NCBI RefSeq assembly: GCF_028009165.1
Contig: NC_079241.1
Span: 6,014,001 to 6,078,000, forward strand
Length of the DNA stretch: 64,000 nt
DNA from: Akanthomyces muscarius
Lineage: Eukaryota > Ascomycota > Sordariomycetes > Hypocreales > Cordycipitaceae
Direction: 5' to 3'
A model generated the notes under the pieces. That model had not been told where the DNA came from. It made no database searches and worked only from the letters and a program-made list of their open reading frames with translations. Position numbers and translations under genes: made by a program. Each line of letters opens with the position of its first letter. The stretch's first letter is position 1. Shown piece after piece: positions 11,054-22,966 of this stretch.

Positions 11054-12323
11054 GTTGGTGACGGCTAGCGGCTCATCGGAGAGTGTTGGCCAAGCCTATA
11101 TCGCGGTGCAGGAGTTGCAGCGGAAGTAGGCATACAGTGCAATAATCAGCGCTGTCGAAGGGAGCAAATATGATGGATGGATGGATGATTGAATGAAGAG
11201 TTTGGGCGAGGGCTCTGATTGAGGTGCGGCTACAGTTGTACAGTGCCCGGTTGGCGCAACCGGCGGGCGGTGGAGTGGCGTAAACGGGGGCTCAGCAACG
11301 GCTTCAGCGGGCTGACCAAGCTGGCAAGCTGGCAACTGAGTACGTAGGTACCTACCTCAGGTACCTAAGTAGTACAGACACCAGACGGTGTAGTTAACAA
11401 CGCCACCTTGCGAAAATACAATAATAGACCTAATTCAATACAGGATGTAGCCCTTATCACGAAAAATAATAACCCTAAAGATTATAATAGCACGGCATGT
11501 GACGAGTCTGTGCTGATGCCGCTCGAAAGTTTCAAGGCCTAGGAAATGACGTCCATCCAATCCGTCTTCGGGATCAAGAGTTTACACTCACAGCCTTTCG
11601 GAGTTGTACCTCGGACAACATAGTCGCCGGTGTCTCTCAGATTATTTACGAGTACACTGATCTATGCTGACACCAGGCGGAGGATGTGCAACGCCTGTCG
11701 CACAAAGGGTTGCACCGGTGCTGGTCTTGGTATACCTTTAATAGAACAACAGCCACAAGAAAGTAGGCACGTTTAAGTACATTATAGCTGTGTAAATTCT
11801 TTCTCATCTTGAGGAGTATGATTGTATCTTTACTGGCAACTGGCTACGTAGCAAGCCGAGTCATGGTGCCCTAGGCAGAGATGTCCAGAGGAGGCTACTC
11901 TTTGACAAACCTGGAGTGAAGGCCCGACTAGTCCGTCGGCAGCATCCCATGATGTCGATGCCGAGGCTGCATTCATTATATTTCAGTTAAAAATGTCTCT
12001 GAAACTTTCCATTTTAGCCGATATTTACTTCGCAGAAGTTCTGCTGAGGCTCTGTCGTCATACTGGCTGGCAGGTTCCGGCCCCACCATGCCCTTCCCTC
12101 CTAGGCAAGCGGTGACTGAGCCAAAAGGAAGTGACCCCGCCACCAAAAAAACTATCGCCACACGCAAGGCAGTATTAATAATTTTGCCCCGCGAAGAGTC
12201 ATCTTTTCCACCTGTTATAATTGAGGCCGGAAGCACGGATTCGCTCATTTTTGGCTCGCACAGCCTCTCTTCTGTGATCAACTCTACTTCTTCTTTACCA
12301 GTTTCGTTTTCTGGCATCACAAT
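11054..12323. other. intergenic, divergent HECT ligase / REI1, with relic-like AT-rich part
   Basis: Spacer of 1270 bp with no supported gene. At 11341-11373 there are nested short palindromes built from GGTACCT. From about 11395 to 11800 the sequence is richer in AT and looks like decayed non-coding DNA. A short Cys-rich reading frame near 11683 (CNACRTKGC) is too short to call a zinc cluster. The last ~300 bp should hold the REI1 promoter. Confidence 0.4.
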
Positions 12324-14012
12324 ATGGCGAGTGTACAGCCTGCGGCGGGCGCCGGGGCTGCGCCGTCGTCTCACCCTTACACGTGCAATACCTGCCAAGT
12401 TGCGTATAGAAATATCGACCTCCAAAAAGCACATATGAAAAGTGACTGGCAGTACGTTTAACACTTTTATGCCATGCAAACCCACGGGAGTATAGTTCTG
12501 ACCGCAAACAGCCGATACAACCTCAAACGTCGTGTCGCTACCTTGCCCCCCATTTCCGCTGAAGTTTTCTCCGAAAAAGTCATCCAGGCCCGAGCCGCCA
12601 CAAGCGCCGAGACCGACAAAGCCTACTTCGAAAAATCGTGCGAGGCCTGCAACAAGACATACTATAGCGAAAATGCCTACCAGAACCATATCCTCAGCCA
12701 AAAGCACAAGCAGAACGAGGCGGCCGCCGGACCTCGCAACGAGGAGGAGACCAAGTCCGTCGTCAGCTCCACGTTTTCTCTAGGCGAATCTGTTCCCGTT
12801 GCCAAGAATGGCGTCGACTCTGACGCCGAGGACGAGTTCAACGAGGTGATCAAAGGTCTCCAGAAGGCCAAGCTATCCCAGCAGCGCCCCTCCCCCGTCA
12901 AGCGCCCGAGCCACCCTCGCCCGACCACCGAAGCAGCCAGCGAAGACGCCGAGGACGCTGCGACCGAAACTGGTACAGCCAACGGTAGTGCGCAGGAGCC
13001 AGTCTGGACTCTCAACTCTTGCCTTTTCTGCAACTACGAGTCGCCCAGTGCGCCCCTCAATGCCCAGCATATGGAGAAGTTCCACGGCATGTTCATTCCC
13101 GAGAAGCCCTATCTGACAGACTTGGACGGTCTTTTGCAGCAGCTCCAGTCCAAGATTGGAGAAGGCCATGCCTGCTTGTTCTGCGACAAGACCAAGACTT
13201 CAGTCTACGCTGTGCAGACCCATATGCGCGATACCGGACACTGCAAGATTCCCTATAGCACTGAGGAGGAGCAGCTTGACATCGGCGACTTCTACGATTT
13301 CCGTGGGACATACTCGGACCCCGAGGAGTCTGACAGTGATGATGAGATGGCCGATGAAGATGCTGGTGGTGCCCGTGTTTCCAAGCCCAAGGCCAAGGGC
13401 GACGGTGAGAAGAAGGATGAGGATGCCGAGGGTGACGGCTGGGAAACTGATAGCTCTGCGTCTTCGCTGGATTCTGCAGACCTTACGGCCGTGCCGGCAG
13501 AGGGCCACTACCACCAATACGATAGACTCAGCAAGCACCCACACCACGCGCGTACTGATCCGAGGCCCAGACATCAGGTCGATGGGTGGCACTCGCGCGC
13601 GCACAAGCACACGCATGCTGTATTTTATGACGACTATGAACTTCATCTACCATCTGGCAAGTCAGTTGGACATCGCTCGCTCAACAAATACTTCCGCCAG
13701 AACCTCACCAACTACCCCACGCCCGAGGAGCGCGCGGAACGCCTGGCGATTGAGGGCTCCGAGCGTCCCGGATCCGACGATGAGACCGACGGCCGAATGG
13801 TTCGCAGGGAGCGTGGCCGTGGCCGCGCAGTGCTTCCAAGAGGGGCTGCTGGTCTGATTGGAGCTTCCGACGACGCAAAGAAGGCTGTTCGCAAGGAAGA
13901 GGTGCGCGCGCGCAAGCTGGAGAACTACCAGACGAAGAAGCGGGCCCTCGCCTACGGAGAGAGCAACAACAATCAGAAGTTCTACTACTACCGCTACGAT
14001 GGAGGTGGTTAG
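12324..14012 (+). CDS. REI1: REI1/ZNF622 cytoplasmic 60S subunit biogenesis factor
   Basis: Two exons, 12324-12451 and 12512-14012 (542 residues). The 60 bp intron splits the conserved HMKSDWHRYNLKRRVA element at the Trp-His codons, and splicing restores it exactly. Four C2H2 fingers are visible: CNTC...H near residue 22, CEACNKTYYSENAYQNH with HKH, CLFCNYESPSAP with HMEKFH, and CLFCDKTKTS with HMRDTGH. An acidic stretch (DPEESDSDDEMADED) follows, and the protein ends in the typical FYYYRYD tail. Rei1 acts in the cytoplasm on pre-60S particles, helping release Arx1-Alb1 and probing the exit tunnel. No competing interpretation. Confidence 0.95.
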
Positions 14013-16032
14013 ACGATGGATGAAAAAGACAATCATAGACCTGGGGGGGGCGTTTATTGTGGTGTGCTTTGGTTGATGAATAAAAATTATGATTTCATGT
14101 TGCCTTCTCTTTTGCGCTTGGATGCTCAACATCGCTGTGAGGTGACCGCACGTGGAAATTAACAATGTCATCTCTAGCATAGGATGGCGTAGTAATAAAA
14201 TGCAACTGACGGTTAGGCTGCCTCCTATAAGACGCAACGACGTGTAAAGACGCGAAGACAGAACGCGAAACTAGACACAACGCCAGCCGGAAGAGTACAG
14301 CCGGCACCTGTGAATGGATCGCGTGCCTGGTGACGGCGAAAAGAAGACTGTAGTTTGTGCAGTGCTACAATCTACCATGTGACGTGAGACAACGGCAAAG
14401 ATTCGCTGCAACGGCAAATGAGCAACCACGCCAGACGTCTGCCCCATTCGGCCCGAGCATAGATTTGAATAAAGGAGGTAAATGCACTGAGCACCGGACG
14501 CATGCTGTACGAGGAAGGTGGCAAGCAAAAGCATGGGAACGTGAAATGAAATAGGGGAACACATGATGGGTGCGAGCGCCGCCGCCAAAGAAGGGCGGCA
14601 ACCCAGGTGGGGGTACTTTGACGGATATTAAGGCAAAACCAGTTCTATAGGTCACTATGCATATCGGAGATGACGATGCGTCGAAGGATGTGATCAAGGA
14701 GAAGAGGAGGGGATGACCGTGTGCCGGAAGGGCGGCATCCAGTTTGGGAGGCTTCTGGCAACAGTTTGCCGGGAATGGGAGAGACTTACAGACGGAGGTC
14801 TCTCCAGCCAAGTTTGTCGGTGAGATGCTGAGATGCCGGAGGGCTGTGTAAATGTTGGTTAGCCAGTTGCCAGCCAGGCTAGCCCTACAAGCTATGACGG
14901 CCGGATGGGTGTTGGATGCATGCTGGATTGGGCCCGAGCTAATATGGCTTGCATGAGGCACTACCTGTAATTACTTAGACCTCGCTGCTTTGCCCCTGAA
15001 GACAAATGGGGACGACGCCTGCTTTTTTGCTTGTTATTTAATTTGTCGTCTTTACTGGTAGCCTTCTCTGGCTCTCCATTCAGCCGATCGAGCGTGGGGA
15101 TGGATGCTGCTCCTTGCTCTTCCTGTCTAGTCCTGTCTCTTCCCCCGCAACTCCATACGTAGAAAAAAGAAAGACAATGAAGGAAGAAAGCAAACAGGTG
15201 ACTCGAGAACGGACAGGAGAAACATCCCTCCCCCCCGGCGGCGCCCTAGCTCTATTTCCTGCCGTGCATCAGATCGCGGAAGGATGGGGGAGAGGCTTAA
15301 GAGGCGTTTTCGTTGTGAGCGCAAACCCCGTGCCCCTCCCGCATCGGGCGTACAAACGAACCAGGTTGTAGCTCGAGGAACGCTAGCAAACTACAACCTC
15401 GAACCAATCGAAGTCCATCCCCAACATCTGTTCGGAAAAGGGCAATTTTAACGGACCATCCAGCCCAGCGGCCCCAAAAAAAGTGGCGGCGGGGAGAGAC
15501 ACTAAAACACACACGGACGGGGAACAAGCAAAGATGGAGAGGGGGGAGGGGGTGCCGTTGTCGTTGCCGTTGTGCTGGTGCTGGTGCTGGTCTCACGAGA
15601 CCCATTGTCCCTTCCTGCGCCAAGATGCGTTTCCGACCTTTTTTTCGCTCTTTGAACATACAGACGGAGCCGGCAGGGTCATTCGGTGACATCGCGCATT
15701 CGAACCCGAACCCCTGCGTCCTTGTGCTGCCTCTTTGTACCCTATCCCTGTCGCTCTACCCCGCCCCCGGATGCTCGAATCGTGAGGTCGTAGTTTAGTG
15801 TCTTCCTGTCGGCGTGTTGAGCATCCTGATTCTGGTCGTCGAGGTCGTGCGCCCGCGTCGGACATTGCACCGCGTTCTCTGCTCCCACCGCTCGACGACG
15901 GGACTGACATCATGTCCTTTGGGCATAAAAGTAAGGCCCTCTCGCTGCCGTTGTGCTCCTGCCCTCTTCCCTGTGAACCCACTCCCCCTGCCTGGCCCTT
16001 GCTTTGTGTTGCTCTCTGCCCCCTCGGGACAA

Positions 16033-16055
16033 GACGAGACGAGACGAGACGAGAC
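16033..16055. repeat. short (GACGA)n tandem array
   Basis: Four to five copies of the pentamer GACGA/GAGAC in tandem, immediately 5' of a TATA-like element and about 80 bp before the GH127 start codon. Confidence 0.8.
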
Positions 16056-16060
16056 ATACC

Positions 16061-16067
16061 TTATATA
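16061..16067 (+). promoter_or_regulatory. TATA-like element, GH127 gene
   Basis: TTATATA lies 67 bp upstream of the GH127 ATG at 16134, a plausible core promoter distance. It conflicts with the alternative idea that this stretch is the end of a leader intron, so it is tentative. Confidence 0.4.
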
Positions 16068-16133
16068 CAGGCATACTTTTAGTGACTGTCGCTCTCTTCT
16101 GGCTCCGTCACGCTGTATTGCTTCCTCGACATT

Positions 16134-18344
16134 ATGAAGCTAACACATAGTGCTATAGTTGCGCAGACGGTGCTTGGGTTGGCTTCGGCTGCCGATAAAC
16201 GTAGGTGAAACACAGTCAACCCTCTTTCAGCATTATGCATGCATGAGCCATAGCTGACCACACTATACAATACATGCAGTCCAGCCATGGACCTTTAGGC
16301 CCCTCCCCGTCGGCGACGTCAAGCCTGCTGGATGGCTGCTGGGCGAAATGCAAGCCATGGCCACGGGTCTACCCGGCCATGAGCATGACTTTTATATTTT
16401 CGTGAACCAGTCGTCGTGGCTCAGCACACCAGGCAGCGGAGGCTCCGAGTACAGCAACCTGAACGAGGCTCTGCCGTATTGGTTCAACGGCCTCGTGCCC
16501 ACCGCCTACATCCTGGACGATGACAGGCTCAAGGGCCAGGTGCACGATGTTGCCGACAAGGTGCTCAGCTTCCAGACAGACGATGGCTGGATTGGCCCCG
16601 AGACTGGCGACAAGCGCAACTTTTGGGCGCGCACACCCTTCTTCCTCGGCCTCATCCAGCTCGCCGAAGCAGACAACCAGTGGGAGCAGCGCATCGTCGC
16701 CGCGCTGCAGAAGTTCTTCCAGCTCGGAAACAAGATGCTGCACAACGGCAGCCAGGGCTTCACCCGCTGCGCCAGCGATGTTGACTGCACCTGGGGCGAG
16801 GTGCGCATCGCCGACATGATCATCACCATTCAGTGGCTGCTGGAGAAGTATCCCTCAAACAACGACAGCCAGCTCTGGGATACCATGAACATGTTTTACG
16901 ATCAGACAAACTACAAGTGGGATACTTGGTATGATCCCGCGACTTATCGTAAGGTTGTCGATCCTAGCGACAAAACCATCACTCCGTACATTCACGGCGT
17001 CAATGTTGGTCAAGGCAAGTTAACTCTAGGAGCGCCAGCCCAGCAATAGCTAACAATATTCCCTCAGGTCTCAAGGCATCTAGTGTCATGTGGCGATTCA
17101 AAGGCGGCGACTACTTTCGCCAGCGCAGCAAGAACGCCGTTGACCTGACGTTTACCTACCACGGAAGTGCGTCTGGTTCCATTCTCGCGGACGAGTGGCA
17201 GCGCGACGACTCGCAATACATTGGCAGCGAACTGTGCACTGCTGTCGAGACTTCCTACTCACTTGCATACATGTATCAAGTTCTTGGAGACAACAACTAC
17301 GCAGATCGCGCCGAGACTGCCGTGTTCAACGCCATGCCCGTCATGATGACTGGCGATAAGTGGGCTCATCAGTACATGTCGGCACCAAACATGCCTTTTG
17401 CGGTCAGCACGATCCAGCCTGACGGCAGCGTGCCACCTGTATTCACAACGGCCAATAGTGGCGTCGCCACCACCTACGGGATGGAGCCGCTGTACCCGTG
17501 CTGCACTGTCAATCATCCCCAGGGCTACCCCAAGTTTGTCACCAACAGCTGGGTCTCGGTCGGCTCCAAGGGCCTGGGCCACGCCCTTCTCGGCCCTACC
17601 AATGTCAACACCAAGGTTAACGGCGGCGATGTGTCGATCGAATGCACCACCAACTACCCATTTACCAACTCGTTGTCTTATAACATTCGCGCGTCCAAGG
17701 ACTTTGATTTGTACCTCCGCGTGCCCGAGTGGATGAACCTGCACACATCCTCGCTCGCCGTCACTAGAAGTGCCGCTGGCAAGGCCTCTGCGACTGCTAC
17801 TATGGCCGTCGAGGCAAGCGACGATACAGGCATGCAGAAGATTCCCATTTCCCAAGGAACGACCACCCTCAGCTACAGCCTGGGCGTTGGCCCCCGAGTC
17901 GAGAAGCTTGCCGACAACACTGTCGCCATTTTCTGGGGTAACCTGCTTTACGCGCTCGATGTTGGCTACACCAGCACCACAAGCCTCCCGCACTCGTACG
18001 GCGACCCCCGGGGTCCTGGTATCAGCGGTCTGCCGTTCAAAGAGCTGCGCGACGAGTTTGTCAACAGCACCAAGGAGTGGAACGTTGCGATTGACCCGTC
18101 GACCATCAAGTACAATGGCATCGGTGCCAGCGACTCGATGCCCAACCCCATCTTTGAGCACAATGCGCCGGCCAATTTCATGACAGTTGACGGTTGCCAG
18201 ATCAAGTGGGACCTGAAGATGGGTGTCACTCCCGACCGAGTGCCGACGGACCGAACCTGCACCAGCGAGAGGAAGACGTACCGCCTGATTCCGTACGGCG
18301 CTGCCAAGGTGCACATGTCCCAGATGCCGACTGTGCAACTCTAG
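16134..18344 (+). CDS. secreted GH127-type glycoside hydrolase (DUF1680, beta-L-arabinofuranosidase-like)
   Basis: Three exons, 16134-16200, 16280-17014 and 17068-18344 (692 residues). Residues 1-20 are a signal peptide. The catalytic core has an (alpha/alpha)6-barrel look. The zinc-thiolate site known from GH127 enzyme HypBA1 is recognisable as Glu322 and Cys324 in GSELCTAVE, and Cys412-Cys413 in YPCCTVNH; the first of the pair aligns with the Cys nucleophile. The family removes beta-L-arabinofuranose or related sugars from plant glycans, acting outside the cell. The second intron begins with GC (GCAAGT) rather than GT; only this junction restores VGQGLKASS. Convergent with the secreted nucleoside hydrolase, 574 bp apart. 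Exact substrate cannot be read from sequence. Confidence 0.88.
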
Positions 18345-18918
18345 TTGCGATATCTTGATTTCTAGCCATGTCGCTATGCTGTATGTTTATGCTGTATATA
18401 TTTTCTTGGGGGTGGTTTGCCGCGGATCAGCTTTCATGAACTGAGGATGAATGCATGCTTTTATACGACGCTTGCTTTACTGCTGCGCCCCATTGCCATG
18501 TGTGAGCCCACTATAGCCTGTCAATCCTGTGATGGCACTAATGTCGGGCGTTGCAACGTAATGCGACGGTAGATGTGACGCGCATTTTTCTGGACAGCAG
18601 GGTTACACTGGAAATGTAACAGAGTCGATCTTGCAACACCGTACGAGATGAGATGATGACTAGCCAGTGATGTCTCGGGAATTTTTTTTTTGGCATGTCT
18701 GACCAGTGAGGGCTGCCCACCCATGCGCGGCCGAAAATAGCAGCCTGACAGGGCTGGGTCGGTGGAGGCTGTGCTAAATAAGACTTCAAGCGTCTGGGAC
18801 AGGTACGCCACTCGAGGTAGGGAGAAACTTACATTGCACTGCTAGAATCTGATGTGACATCATTGACATGATGTTTTTTTCTTCTTTCCGCCCAGGAAAT
18901 AATTCCTTAATATCCTAT
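18345..18918. other. intergenic, convergent 3' regions
   Basis: Spacer of 574 bp between two converging genes. It contains a run of nine T at 18681-18690 but no gene or other feature I can support. Confidence 0.5.
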
Positions 18919-20141
18919 TTATAATTCCCAGTGCCCTTGTAGAGGATATCCCGCCCGGTTTCCATCGTAAGTCGGCTTCCCTCGTACAGACAAGGCACCG
19001 CGAAGAAACAGGCGGTCTACCTCTGCAGCTGCAGTAGCATCATCGACTTTCAGCCTGAGAAAGGACTGTTTTCGCGCTTCCTTGTCCCAAACCCAACGAT
19101 TTGAGCCGTTGGCCTCGATGTAGTTGTACCCATACTCGTTGCCAAACCGGAATACATCTCCTAGTCCGTTCATGGCGTACAGAACAGTCAAGGGGTCCCA
19201 GGAAGACTGCGGCTGAAGGAAGGTATAGCATATATATGCCTTTCGCACGGGATCGCTCCGAGGACCGTTGGCCATGAGTGGGCCGCCGGTCCTGACAAAC
19301 TTGCCGACGTCGTCGCCAACGAAAACTATACGTCCGTCCCATGTATTCACCACATGAGCCGCGAGGCCAGGATCGGAGCCCCAGAAGTTGTAGCTGTGGC
19401 CGAATGGATATCCGCCTCCCATGATGACAAGCTCGGAAACTTTGGCCGCAACGAGCTGTCGACCTGGGAGAGTAGAGAAGGCATCGGCGGTGGAATTGAG
19501 CAGTCCAGACAACTATACAATTTTAAAAGCACGAGACCTGGTTAGCGATCAGAGCAAAGGGCCAGGAGGGGGGGGGCAACGCACATTATCGAGGAAGCCA
19601 ATAGAGGCAATCGTGACACTCCCATCGTCCGCCTCGGAAAGCGCTTTGCGGTACAAGGCGACAGGATCCCAGGCCTTCTCAGCATGGCCCCAAGGCAGAC
19701 TTCCGCCGGACCACTGATGGGCTATCTTGCTGGCGTACTCGCCAAGCTCATAGTACCAGGCGTCAAAGAAGGTGTTGTTTGTCAGAGGGCGGCGGATGCC
19801 TATCGGGACGTCGGCTCGATTGTAGTGCGCGAGGATGGCAGATGCCGCGAGGGCCGAGAATGTCGACGGATAGTTTACATTGACGGCTAGCAGATTGACG
19901 TGTGGAGCTGTCGCCGCCAGGAGGAGCGCGCCAGCATCGCTGCAGAGCGCGACGCGAGGTCGTCAGCAACGGAACAGCGGCGGGCGGGCGCACTGCCCGA
20001 GATGGACAGGTGGGTGAGCTATGATGCTGCTTACTCGACATCGCTGAAGAGGTCGGTGTCGATGATGAAATTCTTTCTGACGACGCGGGACAAGGATATA
20101 GCTGTAAAGAGGTGGACAGCGGCGCAGAGTATCTTGATCAT
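18919..20141 (-). CDS. secreted inosine/uridine-preferring nucleoside hydrolase
   Basis: Three exons, 20035-20141, 19585-19939 and 18919-19512 (351 residues). The defining calcium-binding motif is assembled over the first splice site: DTDLFSDVDDAGAL, with Asp28, Asp30, Asp35 and Asp36. Later family motifs include TIASIGFLDN joined to LSGLLN across intron 2, then VIMGGGYP, and SSWDPLTVLYA near the end. The first ~18 residues are hydrophobic (MIKILCAAVHLFTAISL), suggesting secretion. Enzymes of this fold hydrolyse the N-glycosidic bond of nucleosides to base plus ribose, so a role in purine/pyrimidine scavenging outside the cell is inferred. Base specificity cannot be told. Confidence 0.88.
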
Positions 20142-21322
20142 GTCGATGATTGCCCGGTGGGCGCAAAGTGAGAAATCGAAACAGCCAATGCGTGTCAAGG
20201 CTGTGAGCTACGTGTGCGTTGAATAATGCATTGGCTATTTTTGACATGGGTCTATTCGATGAACGTTTTTTATTAGCCTCTTGGAATTAAGTCGAGAGGC
20301 CCAACAGTCAAGTCCACACACCCCGCTCGCGTACATACTGGTCACTTGGTTGTCCCGCCGTTGTTCCACCAACTAACTAAAGGTAGCTAGCTAGCGGCGG
20401 GAGGGCTGGGGCTGTAAACCCGGCGCACCTAAGCTTGCTGGCTCGGGGAATCTGCAGCTAATTTTGGCTCGGATTGTGAGGCGCAGCCCCTTTAATTCTT
20501 CTTACCTTGTCATTATTATTAGCCCTTTGAGACCTGCAGGCGACCAGTGGCCAGCCCAGCCAAGCCCCTGCCGAACGAGCGAGCCTTGTGCCGTCTGTGG
20601 AATGAAAAAGATTCGTGGACAAGACTGGTGAGAAATGCATATTTGTCTCGCCGCGTAATTTGTAAACCTCAGGCGGGGGGAGAGTAAGAGGTAAAGGGGG
20701 GGAAAAGGAACACAGTGAGCTTTTGAAACAGATTGCAAGCAGTATTTGGCTTGTCCCGCGGAAGCAAGCAAGCTTGCATGCCAGCAGCATGTGTACTCAT
20801 CGGGTCGGGATGGCTTGCAGTAATTTTAGTTGACAAGCCGTGGCAAGGCAGGCAGATCTGCAGCTCCGCCGCCGCCCTGTCAGCCCTTCCAGCGAGCCCT
20901 GGCCGGGGTTTTTTACATAACCACGCTCTTTTGCCAACCAGTACACACATTTATCCCTTTCTCCTTTTCTTCACATTCGTTTCTTTCATTTCTCTATGTG
21001 AAGCAGTTTGCTTCCAATTGATTTCCATCTTTGACTACCATAGTGTTGCGAGCGAGCACATTTGGACCTACGACACCTTGAGCGCAACAATATATGCAAA
21101 CGCGGCTGACGGCCAGCTCCTCTCCGTTTGCACCTCGTCACGACGCCCAACTTTCGTTCACTTTGCCTTGGAATACAGCAGCTTTGCAAAGCTTGATTCT
21201 ACACCCATCAGGCTCGATTCGGTGTTGGATCCCGTGGCTGCCCACCAGTCTATACGACTCCCACCTCCCGCTCTCTCTCACTTACACACTGTTCGACCAT
21301 CATCACCCCCCAGCTCAGCACC
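20142..21322. other. intergenic, divergent nucleoside hydrolase / mucin-like protein
   Basis: Spacer of 1181 bp. TAGCTAGCTAG occurs near 20385. The last 350 bp are pyrimidine-rich and probably form the leader of the rightward gene. A 197-codon open frame (20733-21326) has no recognisable domain and I treat it as chance. Confidence 0.45.
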
Positions 21323-22507
21323 ATGAGCAGACCAACCCGCGGCCTGGCCAGCGCGGCTACCCTTTACGTCTTCTTCTTCCTTCTCCTCGCCGCTCCAATC
21401 GCCCTCGCCTTTGATCCCAACTTTGACTTTTACCCAGCGGACGCCGAGTCATGCCTGCTCGATGCGGCCAAGGCGTCCAAGTGCCAGGGCGACTCGCCCA
21501 AGGCCCTCAACGCGTGCCTCTGCGGCAACGGCGGCGGCTTCGTCGTCCGCGCCGCCCAGTGCCTCGGCAAAAAGGACAAAAAGGACGTCGGAAGCGTCTA
21601 CGACACCATGGCCGACGCGTGCGCCCACTCCGGCACGCCCCTCAAGGTGGACAAGGACGACTTTGCTGACGCGGCCGACGATGGCAGCAAGTCTTCTTCG
21701 TCTAGCAGCAGAAGCAGCAGCACGGCGACCAAGACATCTTCGTCGTCGACATCGGCTAGCAACACTGCCAGCAAAACCCCCTCCTCCTCTTCCACCTCGA
21801 CCACACCATCCGCGACGACATCTTCCACCGCGTCCCCGACAGCCTCCCCAGATGGCAGCAAGAAGCTCTCCACCGCAGGCACCATTGGCGTCGCAGCCGG
21901 AGTCTCCGTCGCCGGCGTCGCCGCCATTGCTGGCCTTGCCTGGTTCCTCGTCCGCCGCCGCAAGCGCAGCACCGCCGCCGACGAAGCACACCCCATGCTC
22001 GCACAAGAAAAGTACGGTGGAAGCGGCGGTGGTGGTGGTGGTGGTGCTACCACGTTCCCACCGCACGATCCTTCGCCGAGCCTAGGCGGCGGCGGCGGCG
22101 GGTTCGGCCGCGAGACCAAGTCGCACTACTCGGTGTCGACATTCAGCAGCGCCCATCCGCGGCAGAGCTACGCCGCGCTGTCCAGCGTGAGCCCCGACCC
22201 CCAGCAGCACAACTTCCTCGCGGCGTGGGAGCCTCCGGCTAGCGCGTCGTACAACTCGAGCCCGCGGAACAGTGCGGCGTACGTCGGACCGTACGCCGCA
22301 CCGCAGCACCAGCAGCAAGCACAGCCCGTCCTCGCGGAGCTGCCGCCGCAGACGCAGGCGCGGCCGGTCAGCAATATCTTTGAGCTGGAGTCGAGCGCTG
22401 TGGCTGAGGCGCCGGCGCCGCTGGAGCTGCCGCAGGCGGCTTCGCAACCGGTGTGGCAACAGCAGCAGCAGCACACGAGGGAGTACAGGCCGTATATACC
22501 CAAGTGA
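21323..22507 (+). CDS. single-pass membrane protein with Cys-rich ectodomain and Ser/Thr-rich stalk
   Basis: Single exon, 394 residues, no named family recognised. Residues 1-29 are a signal peptide (YVFFFLLLAAPIALA core). Residues ~30-105 form a small domain with six Cys, including a CLC pair reminiscent of, but shorter than, CFEM domains (which have eight Cys). Residues ~115-180 are a Ser/Thr stalk likely to be O-mannosylated. A membrane helix spans about 188-210, followed by RRRKR as a stop-transfer signal. The cytosolic tail is Gly-rich, then Pro/Gln-rich and probably disordered. The layout resembles cell-wall stress sensors and mucin-like surface proteins; function is not assignable. Confidence 0.75.
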   Translation: MSRPTRGLASAATLYVFFFLLLAAPIALAFDPNFDFYPADAESCLLDAAKASKCQGDSPKALNACLCGNGGGFVVRAAQCLGKKDKKDVGSVYDTMADACAHSGTPLKVDKDDFADAADDGSKSSSSSSRSSSTATKTSSSSTSASNTASKTPSSSSTSTTPSATTSSTASPTASPDGSKKLSTAGTIGVAAGVSVAGVAAIAGLAWFLVRRRKRSTAADEAHPMLAQEKYGGSGGGGGGGATTFPPHDPSPSLGGGGGGFGRETKSHYSVSTFSSAHPRQSYAALSSVSPDPQQHNFLAAWEPPASASYNSSPRNSAAYVGPYAAPQHQQQAQPVLAELPPQTQARPVSNIFELESSAVAEAPAPLELPQAASQPVWQQQQQHTREYRPYIPK

Positions 22508-22966
22508 TGGAGACATGCTGCAGTTTCATAGCTCATAGGGCAGCATCTAGGAGTCGGACATACATAGCATGGGCGTTTTTGGGGTTATTTTTTTTACCTT
22601 TCATCTATTACTTGTGAGACTTGACAAGTGGGCTGCCAGCAGAGCACGAGCTCTTAAAATTTATCTCGGGCACGATGATCATGCGCGACATGCCGCTTTT
22701 TTACTTGCGCCGTAGCCGTTACATGGCATGATAAAACTAGCGAGCATTGGACATTATATACAAGTAATTCTTGTCAATGAACCGGGATCTTACAGCACAA
22801 GTATTTCTAGGCTGCGAGTGCCAGGCGCTTCTAAAATCACATCAGGTTTGCGGTGATTGTACAAAAGGACATTAATGGTTTTATCAAGAGAAATACACTA
22901 GACAATACACCAAAGTGTCAATAACGCAGCTATGCCCAAACACCCCCAAACGAAGCCGCTTGTCGC
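22508..22966. other. intergenic, convergent 3' regions
   Basis: Spacer of 459 bp between converging genes, moderately AT-rich, with a short T run near 22589. Nothing else is visible. Confidence 0.5.

Larger units (their letters stand above)
14013..16133. other. intergenic, upstream of GH127 gene
   Basis: Spacer of 2.1 kb without a gene I can support. Open frames here (for example 14365-14961 on the minus strand) lack domain signal and look like chance. There is a CT-rich segment near 15105-15145, a GTGCTG repeat near 15569-15590, and a GACGAGAC tandem array at 16033-16055. A short ATG frame at 15911 followed immediately by a GTAAGG donor suggests an intron in the leader of the next gene. Confidence 0.4.

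Noticed and set aside
11683..11760. Short Cys-rich frame (CNACRTKGC) resembling the start of a zinc cluster
   Set aside because: Lacks the Lys/Arg loop and the remaining Cys, and no continuing exon could be found.
11976..12707. 243-codon minus-strand frame overlapping the REI1 start
   Set aside because: REI1 on the plus strand is certain, and the minus frame has no recognisable domain.
14365..14961. 198-codon minus-strand frame in a spacer
   Set aside because: No domain or targeting pattern, and no codon bias like that of neighbouring genes; likely chance.
15690..15712. TTCGAACCCGAACCCC resembling a tRNA T-arm on the minus strand
   Set aside because: The stem bases do not pair and no D-arm, anticodon arm or acceptor stem can be folded around it.
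20733..21326. 197-codon frame upstream of the mucin-like gene
   Set aside because: Composition follows the pyrimidine-rich leader; no domain, and it overlaps the start of a better-supported gene.
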